DNA from: Deltaproteobacteria bacterium
GTDB lineage: Bacteria > Myxococcota_A > UBA9042 > PHBI01
Direction of reading: 5' to 3'
DNA length: 32,219 nt
Assembly (NCBI GenBank): GCA_016792665.1
Contig: JAEUKJ010000106.1
Span: 1 to 32,219, forward strand
The position numbers were made by a program, and so were the translations under genes. Below the pieces are notes generated by a model. It did no database searches. It saw only the letters and a program-made list of their open reading frames with translations, and was not told where the DNA came from. Shown one piece after another: positions 24,044-32,096 of this stretch (the first letter of the stretch is position 1; each line of letters starts with the position of its first letter).

Positions 24044-24643
24044 ATGGTCGCGCTCCCGCCCTCGCCCCCCTCGCCCACCCCGACCCCACGCCCCGTGAGG
24101 ATCGCGGTGCTGACCGTCTCGGACACCCGCACCGCCGCCAACGACACGTCGGGCGACCTGCTGGTCGAGCGCCTGAGCTCGGCGGGCCACACGCTCGCCG
24201 CGCGGGACCTGGTGCAGGACGATCGCGCCATCCTGCGAGCGCGCATCCTCGATTGGAGCGCCGCCAGGAGCGACGACGGGAGCCCGGCCGTCGAGGCCAT
24301 CCTCATCACGGGCGGCACCGGCATCACGGGCCGCGACGTCACGGTCGATGTGCTGGAGCCGCTGTTCGAGAAGGCGATCCCGGGATTCGGCGAGCTCTTC
24401 AGGATGTTGTCGTACGCCGACATCGGGGCCTCGACCATCCAGTCGAGGGCGGTGGCGGGACTGGTCGGGACCTGCTTCGTCTTCGCGATGCCGGGGTCGA
24501 CCGGCGCCTGCCGACTCGCGTGGGATGCGATCCTCGCCCACCAGCTCGACGTGCGCGCCAAACCCTGCAACCTCGTGAAGCTCATGCCCCGACTCGACGA
24601 GGGGCCACCTGAGACGAGTCGAGGGCCGAGTAGAGAGTCCTGA
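24044..24643 (+). CDS. moaB: Molybdopterin adenylyltransferase family protein MoaB/Mog
   Basis: 199 residues. A Pro-rich leader (about 16 residues) precedes the MoCF/MogA fold: IAVLTVSDTR, then ITGGTGITGRDVTVDVLEPL, FGELFRMLSYADIG, and the closing VFAMPGSTGACRLAW. These are the signature segments of MoaB/MogA, which adenylate molybdopterin in molybdenum-cofactor synthesis. MoaB is preferred because of the long C-terminal Asp-Val-Arg-x-Lys-Pro region. No other cofactor gene is in view. It begins right after a -10-like box and overlaps the next gene by one base (TGATG), suggesting co-translation. Confidence 0.9.
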   Translation: MVALPPSPPSPTPTPRPVRIAVLTVSDTRTAANDTSGDLLVERLSSAGHTLAARDLVQDDRAILRARILDWSAARSDDGSPAVEAILITGGTGITGRDVTVDVLEPLFEKAIPGFGELFRMLSYADIGASTIQSRAVAGLVGTCFVFAMPGSTGACRLAWDAILAHQLDVRAKPCNLVKLMPRLDEGPPETSRGPSRES

Positions 24644-26100
24644 TGCGAGCCTGGCCACGACTGAGCAACCGACCCTGGGCCGCCGCCTTCGCGGTCTCGA
24701 TGCTGACCGCGAGCGCCGGACACGCCGCGGATCCCAAGCGCGATCCGGCCGAGCGCGTGCCCCTTCCGCGCCTCGAGGTGACCACCGCGCACGAGTCCCA
24801 GGCCGCGTGGATGGCCGTCAAGGGCCTCGGCAGCGGGGCCAAGCAGGCCGACGCCGTCGAGAAGCGACGCCTCTTGAGGAAGGCCTGCGAGGACTTGGTC
24901 GATCTCAGGCCGTTGGTCGATGGCGGCGTGATGGCGGGCTTCGACTTCCGCGACAACGTGCGCGGGCGCAGCTGGTCAAGGCCGACCCTGGCGTTGGTGC
25001 TGAGCGAGGCGATGAAGCGCTTTCGGGCCGAGCTGCCGGGGCGCGCGCTGTCGATCGGCGACGTCAGCCAGCCGGGCTGCGGGCAGATCTTCCACGGCGT
25101 GATCGTGCAAGAGCTGAGTGGTGAGGCCGCGACGAAGTTGGTGGCCTCCGCGCGACTCGAGCTCTCCGAGCCGACCCTCACCGAGGTCAAGCGGGCCAAA
25201 GATTTTCCCTGGGAATCCGACCGCTTCGGGCCACCCGAGGAGCGCGTCCTGGTCACGACCCGCATCCTCGGGAAGAGCGCCGACGGTGCGCGCCTGCGCA
25301 CGGCGCGGACGCGGCACCGCGAGCTGGCGGCGCCGAGTACCGATGAGGTCAAGGCCCTCGAGGTCGCGCTTGCAGGGCTCACGCGTGGGGCCCCGGCCTC
25401 GTCGAAGAAGGTCGAGAGCGAGGACGGAGCCGGGGTGCGCGAGGTGCTGTGGGCGACCCACTTCATCGCGCCCGAGTCCAAGCGCCAGGCGCTGATCGTG
25501 ACGCGCCAGAAGCCGGGGCGGCGCCTCGAATGGGCGGATGTGGTCGAGGTTCGGCTCGCGAGCTGGCAGGACAAGAAGCCGCTGTCGTTCCCGGACGAGG
25601 TGCGGTGGGTGGTGAGGACGGTCGCCACCCCGGTGGCGCCGGCGCCGGCGATCGCGACCACGCGGGCGCGGAACGCGAAGAAGGTGGCGAAGGTGCCGAC
25701 GCCGATCGAGGCGGTGACCTTCGAGCGCTGGGGTCTCCTCTACGAGGCCGGCCACATCACGCATCTATCCGGAATCGATGTGGATCTCAGCTATGTGACG
25801 CTGGGTGATCAGCGGCACTTCGCGGTCGATCTGGCGGCGATGGACGTGCCGGCGACCTGGCGCTGGCTGGAGATCGTCGAGGAGACGGCGCGCGGGCTGG
25901 GGACCCCGGTCGATGCGATCCTGGTCGATGCGAAGATCAAGCGACACTTCGAGCAGAACCTACCGAAGCAGGCGCGACAGTCGAAGCCGTGGCACCTCCT
26001 GGCGATCGTCGGCGGCCACGACGCCCACCACCACCTGCGCATCGTGGAAGGGACGGCGGCCCAGGAGAAGGCCGCGCGGAAGCGCCTGTTCGGGAAGTAG
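24643..26100 (+). CDS. MepA-type murein endopeptidase split by a large insertion
   Basis: 485 residues with an N-terminal signal peptide (cleavage near ASAGHAAD, about 29), so periplasmic. MepA is a penicillin-insensitive zinc endopeptidase that cuts peptidoglycan cross-links. In MepA, strand LIGD is followed within about 15 residues by GHASHQTGLDVD. Here the first half aligns around residues 111-150 (ALSIGDVSQPGCGQIF). The metal-site motif GHITHLSGIDVD appears only at 370-381 (His371, His374, Asp379/381), and HDAHHHLR (His459, 462, 464) completes the site. About 220 residues of unknown fold lie between. All ligands survive, so activity is plausible and the insertion may control access or localisation. 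It is co-translated with moaB. Confidence 0.82.
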   Translation: MRAWPRLSNRPWAAAFAVSMLTASAGHAADPKRDPAERVPLPRLEVTTAHESQAAWMAVKGLGSGAKQADAVEKRRLLRKACEDLVDLRPLVDGGVMAGFDFRDNVRGRSWSRPTLALVLSEAMKRFRAELPGRALSIGDVSQPGCGQIFHGVIVQELSGEAATKLVASARLELSEPTLTEVKRAKDFPWESDRFGPPEERVLVTTRILGKSADGARLRTARTRHRELAAPSTDEVKALEVALAGLTRGAPASSKKVESEDGAGVREVLWATHFIAPESKRQALIVTRQKPGRRLEWADVVEVRLASWQDKKPLSFPDEVRWVVRTVATPVAPAPAIATTRARNAKKVAKVPTPIEAVTFERWGLLYEAGHITHLSGIDVDLSYVTLGDQRHFAVDLAAMDVPATWRWLEIVEETARGLGTPVDAILVDAKIKRHFEQNLPKQARQSKPWHLLAIVGGHDAHHHLRIVEGTAAQEKAARKRLFGK

Positions 26101-26150
26101 CCGAAAGAACGCCCTGGGCGAGGTCGAGGGGAGCGGCGAGTGATGCCGCA

Positions 26151-26173
26151 GGGTCGGATCCGAAGCCGGACCC
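26151..26173. terminator. Hairpin between convergent genes
   Basis: GGGTCGG (26151-26157) pairs with CCGGACCC (26166-26173) with one bulge, followed by TTCCCTT. It lies between the MepA-like and HemY stops. It could end both transcripts. Confidence 0.4.
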
Positions 26174-26179
26174 TTCCCT

Positions 26180-27520
26180 TCAGTTGGAAGCGGCGTCCGC
26201 GGCGGCGTACCCCGACGTGACCGCGTCGGCGAGGCCCACGCCGTCGAAGCCCGAGCCCGCCAGGATGAAGGTGCGCGGCAGGGCGGCGCGCAGTGCGCGG
26301 ACCGCGGCGGCATGTCCCGGGCGATACTGGGCGATGGCGCGGGGCCAGCGGTGCACGACGGCGACCTCGGGATCGTTGCTCAGGCCGTGGGTCTTCTGGA
26401 GCGCGCTGGTGGCCTCCGCGATGAGGGCCGCGTCGTCCAGGCCGACGGCGTCGGGGGCTCTCACCCCGCCGATGATGGCGGTGACGGCGCTGCGGCCCGG
26501 AGGCGCGCGATCGGGGAAGATCGACGACGCGAAGACGAGCCCCTGCACGCGGCCGAGCGGCGTCCTGGGCGCGATGAGGAGGCCGAAGCCGGAGGCGGGG
26601 CGCGCGAGATCGCTGTCGCGCAGGCCGAGCCCGACGGTGGCTACCGAGGCCATCGGGAGGGACGCGAGTGCGTCGAGGGCCGCGCCGTTCGAGGACCCGA
26701 CCGAGCCCGCGGCGAGGAGGCGGGCGGTGGCGGGCGCGGGGATGGCGCACACGATGGTCTTCGCGCGGACCGTGCCGTGCGAGGTGTCGACCTGCCAGGC
26801 GTCTGCGTCGCGGGCCAGGGCCGAGACCGTCACGCCGAGGTGGAGGCGAGCGCCCAGGTGGTCGCCGAGCGCGCGCGGCAAGGACTGGAGGCCACCTGCG
26901 AACGAGAGGATCTGGGCCTTGTCGCGCGGCAGGTACTTCATGCCGCGGATGATGCCGCCGTGCTCGGCCAGGATGGCGACCATCTTGAGCGCGGGCAGCT
27001 CGAGGTCGCCCGGGTCGCCTGCGAAGATGCCGGTGATGGCGGGCTCGAGGAGGCGCTCGACGACCTCGGGGCCCAGGCGGTCGGCGATGAAGGCGCTGAT
27101 GGTCGCGTCCCGGGGGCCCTTCCAGGCGCGGCGGAAGGGCTCGCTCAGGAGGCGTGCGCGGCCGCCCGGGGTCAGCAAGTTTCCGCCGAAGAGGTCCTTC
27201 GGGCCGTTCACGCGGTGGACGCCGCCGTGATAGATCCAGCGGTCCTTGGCCAGGGGCGAGGCGATGGTGCGCTGGTCGAGCAGGCCGGCGGCGGCGATGA
27301 GCGCGGTCATCGCGGCGCCACCACCACGGATCGAGTTGGGACCGCCCTCGAAGCGATAGCCGTCGATCGCGACGGTGCGGATCGGTCCACCCGCGGCATC
27401 GCCCGCGTCCACGAGGTGCACGTCGACCCCGCGCGCGGCGAGGCGCGTCGCGGCCGCGAGCCCCGAGAGCCCGGCGCCGAGGACGAGCACCTCGGCCGAG
27501 CCCGGCAGCGCGGAGGTCAT
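26180..27520 (-). CDS. hemY: FAD-dependent protoporphyrinogen oxidase (HemY/PPOX type)
   Basis: 446 residues. The N-terminal dinucleotide-binding motif VLVLGAGLSGLAAATRLA, the GGPIRT region and FEGGPNSIRGG are characteristic of the oxygen-dependent HemY/PPOX enzymes. The C-terminal FAD motif is also present (FILAGSGFDGVGLADAVTSG). It oxidises protoporphyrinogen IX to protoporphyrin IX at the membrane, the penultimate heme step. The ATG overlaps the hemE stop by four bases (ATGA, 27517-27520), so the two heme enzymes are co-translated. Some databases use hemG for this family. It is the last gene of its operon, before a hairpin at 26151-26173. Confidence 0.92.
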   Translation of the reverse strand: MTSALPGSAEVLVLGAGLSGLAAATRLAARGVDVHLVDAGDAAGGPIRTVAIDGYRFEGGPNSIRGGGAAMTALIAAAGLLDQRTIASPLAKDRWIYHGGVHRVNGPKDLFGGNLLTPGGRARLLSEPFRRAWKGPRDATISAFIADRLGPEVVERLLEPAITGIFAGDPGDLELPALKMVAILAEHGGIIRGMKYLPRDKAQILSFAGGLQSLPRALGDHLGARLHLGVTVSALARDADAWQVDTSHGTVRAKTIVCAIPAPATARLLAAGSVGSSNGAALDALASLPMASVATVGLGLRDSDLARPASGFGLLIAPRTPLGRVQGLVFASSIFPDRAPPGRSAVTAIIGGVRAPDAVGLDDAALIAEATSALQKTHGLSNDPEVAVVHRWPRAIAQYRPGHAAAVRALRAALPRTFILAGSGFDGVGLADAVTSGYAAADAASN

Positions 27521-28584
27521 GGTTGGGCTCCCGACCAGAGCGCGTGGCCGTGCTCGCGCGCGACCGCGACGAAGGTGCGGGCGGCCTCGACCGAGGCGTC
27601 CGGCGTGATGCCGTGGCCGAGGTTCACGATGTGGCCGGGCAAGCGCCCGAAGTCGTCCATGCAGGCCGTGACGGCGCGCGCGATGGCGGCCGACGAGCAG
27701 GTCATGACCCCCGGCTCGACGTTGCCCTGGTGCGCGAAGCGATGGCCGGTGCGGGCGCGGACCGACGAGAGCGGCTCGCGCCAGTCGACGGAGAGGACGT
27801 CGCAGGGGAGCTCGGCCATGGCGGGCACGAGGTGCGAGGCCTCGAGCGCGTAGTGGATGAGCGGCGTCGCGGGCTTCGCGGCGCGGATGCGGCGCAAGAC
27901 CTCGCTGGTGTAGGGCTGCGAGAAGGTGCGCCACTCGGACTCGGTGAGGAGCCCGCCCCAGGTGTCGAAGAGCTGGATGGCGTCAGCGCCGGCCTCGATC
28001 TGACGGATGCAGTACGGGGCGACGACCTCGGTCATCTTGGCCAGCAGCTGGTGGAGGAGCTCGGGCGCGTCCCAGATGAGCTTGCGGAGCGCGTGCTTGT
28101 TCTTGGTCGTGCCGCCTTCCACCGCGTAGGTCGCAAGCGTGAACGGCGAGCCCGAGAAGCCGAGCAGCGGCAGGGTCGCGTCGGGCGAGCGGCTGCGCAA
28201 GGTCGACTTGATGAGCGAGACGGCCTCGTAGACGAAGCCGAGGTCGTCGGCGACGTCGGTGCGCAAGGCGGCGATGGTGGCGGCGTCGCGGACCTTCGAG
28301 ACCTTCGGGCCGCCCTCGTCGAACTCGACCGTCATGCCCATGGGCTCGAGCGGGACGAGGATGTCGGAGAACAGGATCGCCGCGTCGACGCCGAGCTGGT
28401 CGACGGCCATCATGGTCGCCTCGAGCGAGTTCGCCGGGACGCGGCAGATCTCCATGAAGTTGGCGCGCTCGCGGAGGGCGCGATAGCTCGACATGTAGCG
28501 CCCGGCCTGGCGCATGATCCAGATCGGCGGGCGGTCGACGGGCTCGCGGCGGCAGGCGGCAAGGAAACGATCGGTCGGATGCAT
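27517..28584 (-). CDS. hemE: Uroporphyrinogen decarboxylase
   Basis: 355 residues, full length for the family. The signature PPIWIMRQAGRYMSSYR, the substrate-binding FSDILVPLEPMGM, GFSGSPFTLATYAVEGG and the final NLGHGITPD are all intact. It removes the four acetate carboxyls of uroporphyrinogen III to give coproporphyrinogen III in the cytosol. ATG 28584 has a GAG-rich ribosome site; longer frames lie over the lipoprotein gene. It sits 16 nt after that gene and overlaps hemY. Confidence 0.96.
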   Translation of the reverse strand: MHPTDRFLAACRREPVDRPPIWIMRQAGRYMSSYRALRERANFMEICRVPANSLEATMMAVDQLGVDAAILFSDILVPLEPMGMTVEFDEGGPKVSKVRDAATIAALRTDVADDLGFVYEAVSLIKSTLRSRSPDATLPLLGFSGSPFTLATYAVEGGTTKNKHALRKLIWDAPELLHQLLAKMTEVVAPYCIRQIEAGADAIQLFDTWGGLLTESEWRTFSQPYTSEVLRRIRAAKPATPLIHYALEASHLVPAMAELPCDVLSVDWREPLSSVRARTGHRFAHQGNVEPGVMTCSSAAIARAVTACMDDFGRLPGHIVNLGHGITPDASVEAARTFVAVAREHGHALWSGAQP

Positions 28585-28600
28585 CGGAGTCTCTCGGAGG

Positions 28601-29206
28601 TCAGCGCGGCTGCCCGTCGGTGCGGGCCGGGAGCGTGAAGTGGAAGGAGCCGGTGACCGCGAGGGTCTTGCCGGTGTCGCCCTCGGACATGAGTGTGCCG
28701 GCGAAGGTCCCGGCCATGACGCCATCGGACTCGCTGCTCCAGTCGGTGAGCACGACGGAGCCGGTCGCACCGGGCAGGGTCGAGCGATACTGGAGGCCCT
28801 TGACGAACACGTCGACCGACGGCGGGAGCGTCGAGAACGGGTAGGTCTTGGCCTCGCCGGTCTGGATGGGGTGATCGGTCGAGGCGATGACGATGCCGAA
28901 GTTGATGCCGATCGACATCGTGCGCGGGAACTGGAGCGAGTCCGTCACGCCGAAGGAGACGGCGGGGGCGATGTGGGTCGAGCCGAAGGCGAAGTACTGG
29001 TCGAGCCCGGTGAGGTCGCGGTCGACGACGATGGCCTGGCCGTCGATGTCGAACTCGAGGTGGTAGACCGACTTGCCGGTGAGGTCCGGGGCGTCGGTCT
29101 CGGCGTCGACCGCGTCGGTGTCGGTGGTGGCGACCGGGTCGTCACCGCAGCCGAGCGTGGAGAGTGCCAGCGCGGCGAGGGTCAGGATGGGCGCGAGCGA
29201 TCGCAT
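28601..29206 (-). CDS. Lipoprotein of unknown function
   Basis: 201 residues from ATG 29206, with GAGG about 5 nt upstream. A signal peptide ends in the lipobox STLGC (Cys20), followed by a Asp/Thr-rich spacer like the other lipoproteins in this window. The mature part is strand-rich (YHLEFDIDGQAIVVDRDLTG, then GSFHFTLPA near the end) with no known motif. It probably sits in the outer membrane facing the periplasm or surface. It lies between the BKACE and hemE genes with gaps of 22 and 16 nt, so probably in one operon, but the sequence shows no link to heme. Confidence 0.78.
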   Translation of the reverse strand: MRSLAPILTLAALALSTLGCGDDPVATTDTDAVDAETDAPDLTGKSVYHLEFDIDGQAIVVDRDLTGLDQYFAFGSTHIAPAVSFGVTDSLQFPRTMSIGINFGIVIASTDHPIQTGEAKTYPFSTLPPSVDVFVKGLQYRSTLPGATGSVVLTDWSSESDGVMAGTFAGTLMSEGDTGKTLAVTGSFHFTLPARTDGQPR

Positions 29207-29228
29207 GGGACCTCGTGAGGCGGGCGCG

Positions 29229-30086
29229 TCAGGGGAGGAGGAGGGCCTTGGCCTCGGCGGGTGAGGCGACCTCGCGACCGGCGTCGCGCGCGGTCTTGGC
29301 GAGGGCCTCGATGAGCGGGCCGTTCGAGGCGGAGCGCGAGCCGTCGGGCAGGTAGAAGGTGTCCTCGAGCCCGGTGCGGAGGTGGCCGCCGAGCTCGGCG
29401 GTCTTCTTGTGGACCGCCCAGACCTCTTCGCGGCCGATGACGATCGACTGCCAGTGGGCCCCGGCCGGGAGTTCTTCGAGCAAGAGCGGCAGCCAGGACG
29501 CCTTGGCCGGCATGCCCGAGGCGACGCCCATCACGAAGGAGACGTGGATGGGGCCGGTGAGGAGTCCGGTCTCGACGAAGAGGCCGACCGAGCGGACGAT
29601 GCCGGTGTCGAAGCACTCGCACTCGGGCACGATGGAGAGCGCCTTCATCGCCTTGAAGAACTTGTCGACCTTCGGCACGGGGTTGTCGAAGAGCATGGGC
29701 GGCCAGGCCCAGGTGCCGTCCTTCTTCGTGCGGAGGTAGTTGAGGGACCCGGCGTTGAGCGCCGCGAGCTCGGGGCGGACGGCCTCGAGGCAGGCGAGAG
29801 GGCCGCTCACGTCGTCGCCGACGACCCCGGTCGTGAGGTTCAGGAGCAGGTCCGGGCACTCGGCGCGGATGGCGTCACAGCAGGCCTTGGCGACCACGGG
29901 ATCCCAGGTCGGGAAGCGGCCCATCCCCGGCTCCTGCCGGCGGAAGTGGATGTGGATGACACTGGCGCCGGCGTCGCGGGCGCGGCGGGCTTCCTTGGCG
30001 AGCTCCTCGGGGCGGACCGGGACCGGGTGCTGGCTGGGGTCGGTGAGGACCCCAGTGATGGCGCAGGTGATGACGGCCTTTTCCAT
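29229..30086 (-). CDS. BKACE-family beta-keto acid cleavage enzyme
   Basis: 285 residues, typical for the family (DUF849/BKACE). The start ITCAITG, HIHFR (the HxH zinc ligands), LNLTTG, and ALNAGSLNY are typical. These zinc enzymes condense a beta-keto acid with acetyl-CoA and release acetoacetate; the founding member Kce cleaves 3-keto-5-aminohexanoate in lysine fermentation. Substrates vary across the family and cannot be read here. No lysine-fermentation genes are nearby. ATG 30086 has GAGG about 9 nt upstream. It is first in a run with the lipoprotein, hemE and hemY. Confidence 0.85.
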   Translation of the reverse strand: MEKAVITCAITGVLTDPSQHPVPVRPEELAKEARRARDAGASVIHIHFRRQEPGMGRFPTWDPVVAKACCDAIRAECPDLLLNLTTGVVGDDVSGPLACLEAVRPELAALNAGSLNYLRTKKDGTWAWPPMLFDNPVPKVDKFFKAMKALSIVPECECFDTGIVRSVGLFVETGLLTGPIHVSFVMGVASGMPAKASWLPLLLEELPAGAHWQSIVIGREEVWAVHKKTAELGGHLRTGLEDTFYLPDGSRSASNGPLIEALAKTARDAGREVASPAEAKALLLP

Positions 30087-30232
30087 GTGAGCGAACCTCG
30101 GGCGCGGGGCTGTCGGCGGAGGCCTCGCGCTCTCGCGAGTCGGCCGCGACACCGCCCCTGGATAGCAGAAGACGCGTCGCACCGCGAGCCGTTCGGTGGC
30201 GGCAGCCTCGCCGCGGGCCTCGACCGGCGAGG

Positions 30233-31627
30233 TCACCGGGACGGGGCCGCCGAGGGCGCGAAGGCCGGGGCCTCGGGTGGCCTGCCTGGGCTCGCGCTCG
30301 CGCCGGAGACGGCGCGCGCCTGCATGAGCTTCGCCACGTAGGGGAAGCCGACCTGGATGAGGTTCAGCTCCGGAGCGAGCCGGGCGACCACGCCGAAGAG
30401 GAGGAGCATCGCGCGCTCGAGATAGAACCAGCCGAGCGGATACTCGATGGCCCTCATCAGCTTGCGGACCTCTGCGCCGTCGAGGCCGATGTCGAGCTTG
30501 TCGCTCTCGGACCTGGCGATGCTCGCGAAGTCCCGGATCTCGAGGCTCAGGATGCGCTCGAAGTAGGCGTGGAGCGAGCGCGAGAGGAGCTCGCGATCCG
30601 CGCTCCGCGACACGAAGCCCATGGTGTGGATGCCGCGCATGAAGCTCGCCTCGTCGTGCCGCAGCGCCCCAGCGATGACCGCCATGAGGCCGTCGGCGAG
30701 GTTGTCGCGCAGTGCGGCGGCACTGCCGAGGTCGAGCATCACGAGGCGGACCTGCCCCTTGTCGCCGCGCTGCACGAAGAGGTTCCCGGGGTGCGGGTCG
30801 GCATGGAAGAAGCGGTCGTGGAAGATGGCGCGGAAGAAGACCTGGACCAGCTTGGTGGCGACCGCGGCGCTGTCGAGCCCGTGTGCCGAGAGACCGGCGA
30901 CGTCGGTGATCTTGACGCCCTCCATGAAGGTCATGGTGAGGACCTCGCCGTTGGAGAGCTCGGCGATGACCTCGGGCACGACCACGTCGGCGTCGGCCGC
31001 GGTCGCGTCGCGCATCTGCGCGATGGACTCGGCTTCGTGGGCGAGGTCGGTCTCGCGCGCGAGCATCTCGCGGAGCTGCTCCAACATGCGCTCGAGCTGG
31101 CCTATCGGCACGGCGCGGCGCGCCATTCGCACCGCCAGGGCCAGGACCTGGAGGTCGAGCTCCATCACCTGCCTGATGCCGGGATAGAGGACCTTCACCG
31201 CGACGCGGCGGCCGTCGTGCAGGGTCGCCTCGTGCACCTGACCCAGCGAGGCGGCGGCGATCGGCGCCCGCGAGAAGCGCGCGAACGACGCGTGGAGCGG
31301 GCGCCCGAGGCTCTTCTCGAGCGCCCTCTCGATGATGCGCCAGGGGCGCGGCGGCACGGCGTCCTGGAGCTGCTCGAGCTCGAGCACGTAGCAATCGGGC
31401 AAGAACGTGCCCATCACCGAGAGCACCTGCCCGAGCTTGATGTAGACGCCGCGCAGCCGAAGGCATGCGGACCTGAGACGCCTGGCGTTCTTGGCGTGGA
31501 CGCGCTCCCAGCGCTGCAGGACGCGGGCACTGCGCGGGAAGAGGCGCGCGAGGCGACGCTGGAGGAAGTAGCTCGCGGCGATCCTCCAGAGGCACCAGAG
31601 CGCCAGGACGAGTCTCAGGCGCCACAT
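30233..31627 (-). CDS. ABC1/AarF/UbiB-family atypical kinase
   Basis: 464 residues. The family marks are all present: KxGQ (YIKLGQVLS), the A-rich nucleotide loop AAASLGQVHEA, Lys in VAVKVLYPG, an ETDLAHEA acidic helix, catalytic HADPHPGNLFV, and DLG where DFG is usual. UbiB/AarF ATPases support ubiquinone or other isoprenoid-lipid handling; the substrate is unknown here. An N-terminal hydrophobic stretch and a C-terminal hydrophobic region (about 400-430) suggest membrane association. It starts 2 nt after the csbD stop, so is co-transcribed with it from the sigma-54 promoter. A 146-nt gap separates it from the BKACE gene. Confidence 0.9.
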   Translation of the reverse strand: MWRLRLVLALWCLWRIAASYFLQRRLARLFPRSARVLQRWERVHAKNARRLRSACLRLRGVYIKLGQVLSVMGTFLPDCYVLELEQLQDAVPPRPWRIIERALEKSLGRPLHASFARFSRAPIAAASLGQVHEATLHDGRRVAVKVLYPGIRQVMELDLQVLALAVRMARRAVPIGQLERMLEQLREMLARETDLAHEAESIAQMRDATAADADVVVPEVIAELSNGEVLTMTFMEGVKITDVAGLSAHGLDSAAVATKLVQVFFRAIFHDRFFHADPHPGNLFVQRGDKGQVRLVMLDLGSAAALRDNLADGLMAVIAGALRHDEASFMRGIHTMGFVSRSADRELLSRSLHAYFERILSLEIRDFASIARSESDKLDIGLDGAEVRKLMRAIEYPLGWFYLERAMLLLFGVVARLAPELNLIQVGFPYVAKLMQARAVSGASASPGRPPEAPAFAPSAAPSR

Positions 31628-31629
31628 GA

Positions 31630-31875
31630 TCAGTGCCGCGCCGAGTCGAGGGCCTTGGTCACCTCACGCGCACCGTCGCGCGCTTTGGCGGTCAGGGCGA
31701 CGACCTTGTCGCGCAAGGTCTCGCGGGCCTCTCCGTAGAGCTCCTGGAGCTTGCCGACGAGCATGTCGATGTTGCCGTCGATCTCGGTGAGATCCTGGTC
31801 GGTGAGCTTGCCCCACTCTGCCTTGACGTGACCTCGGAGCTGCTTCCACTTTCCCTTCAACGTGTCGCTGTTCAT
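31630..31875 (-). CDS. csbD: CsbD-family stress-response protein
   Basis: 81 residues with a textbook AGGAGG ribosome site before ATG 31875. The sequence starts MNSDTLKGKWKQLRGHVKAE and continues WGKLTDQDL and LVGKLQELYG, the CsbD signature. CsbD proteins are small, highly charged general-stress proteins of unknown molecular role. The C-terminus has an additional helical tail. It lies directly upstream of the AarF gene (2-nt gap) and about 40 nt after the predicted start of a sigma-54 promoter. That would place it under an enhancer-binding regulator instead of the usual stress sigma factor. Confidence 0.93.
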   Translation of the reverse strand: MNSDTLKGKWKQLRGHVKAEWGKLTDQDLTEIDGNIDMLVGKLQELYGEARETLRDKVVALTAKARDGAREVTKALDSARH

Positions 31876-31925
31876 GCGGCCCTCCTGCTGGTGGCACGTG
31901 CGAATCACACGGCCTCGGAGCCGAG

Positions 31926-31942
31926 AGCAATTGCCCTGCCAA
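31926..31942 (-). promoter_or_regulatory. Sigma-54 (-24/-12) promoter of csbD-aarF
   Basis: On the minus strand TTGGCAGGGCAATTGCT has the GG of -24 (31940-31939) and the GC of -12 (31928-31927) exactly 12 apart. It matches TGGCAcGnnnnTTGCW at all but one fixed position. The expected start is near 31915. The NtrC-type gene lies just upstream on the same strand. Confidence 0.75.
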
Positions 31943-32096
31943 GCGCGTGCATGGCGCGGCACGCGGGCTTCGACGGCCGCAGCGTGGGCGCGGGATGGCC
32001 GTCTTGGGGCAGGACGGGTCAGCGTGTGGGGCGTTCTGCCTCGCGCAGTCGCTCGCGTGATCGGTGGAACTGCATCGACACGTGCGCCGTGCGCTC

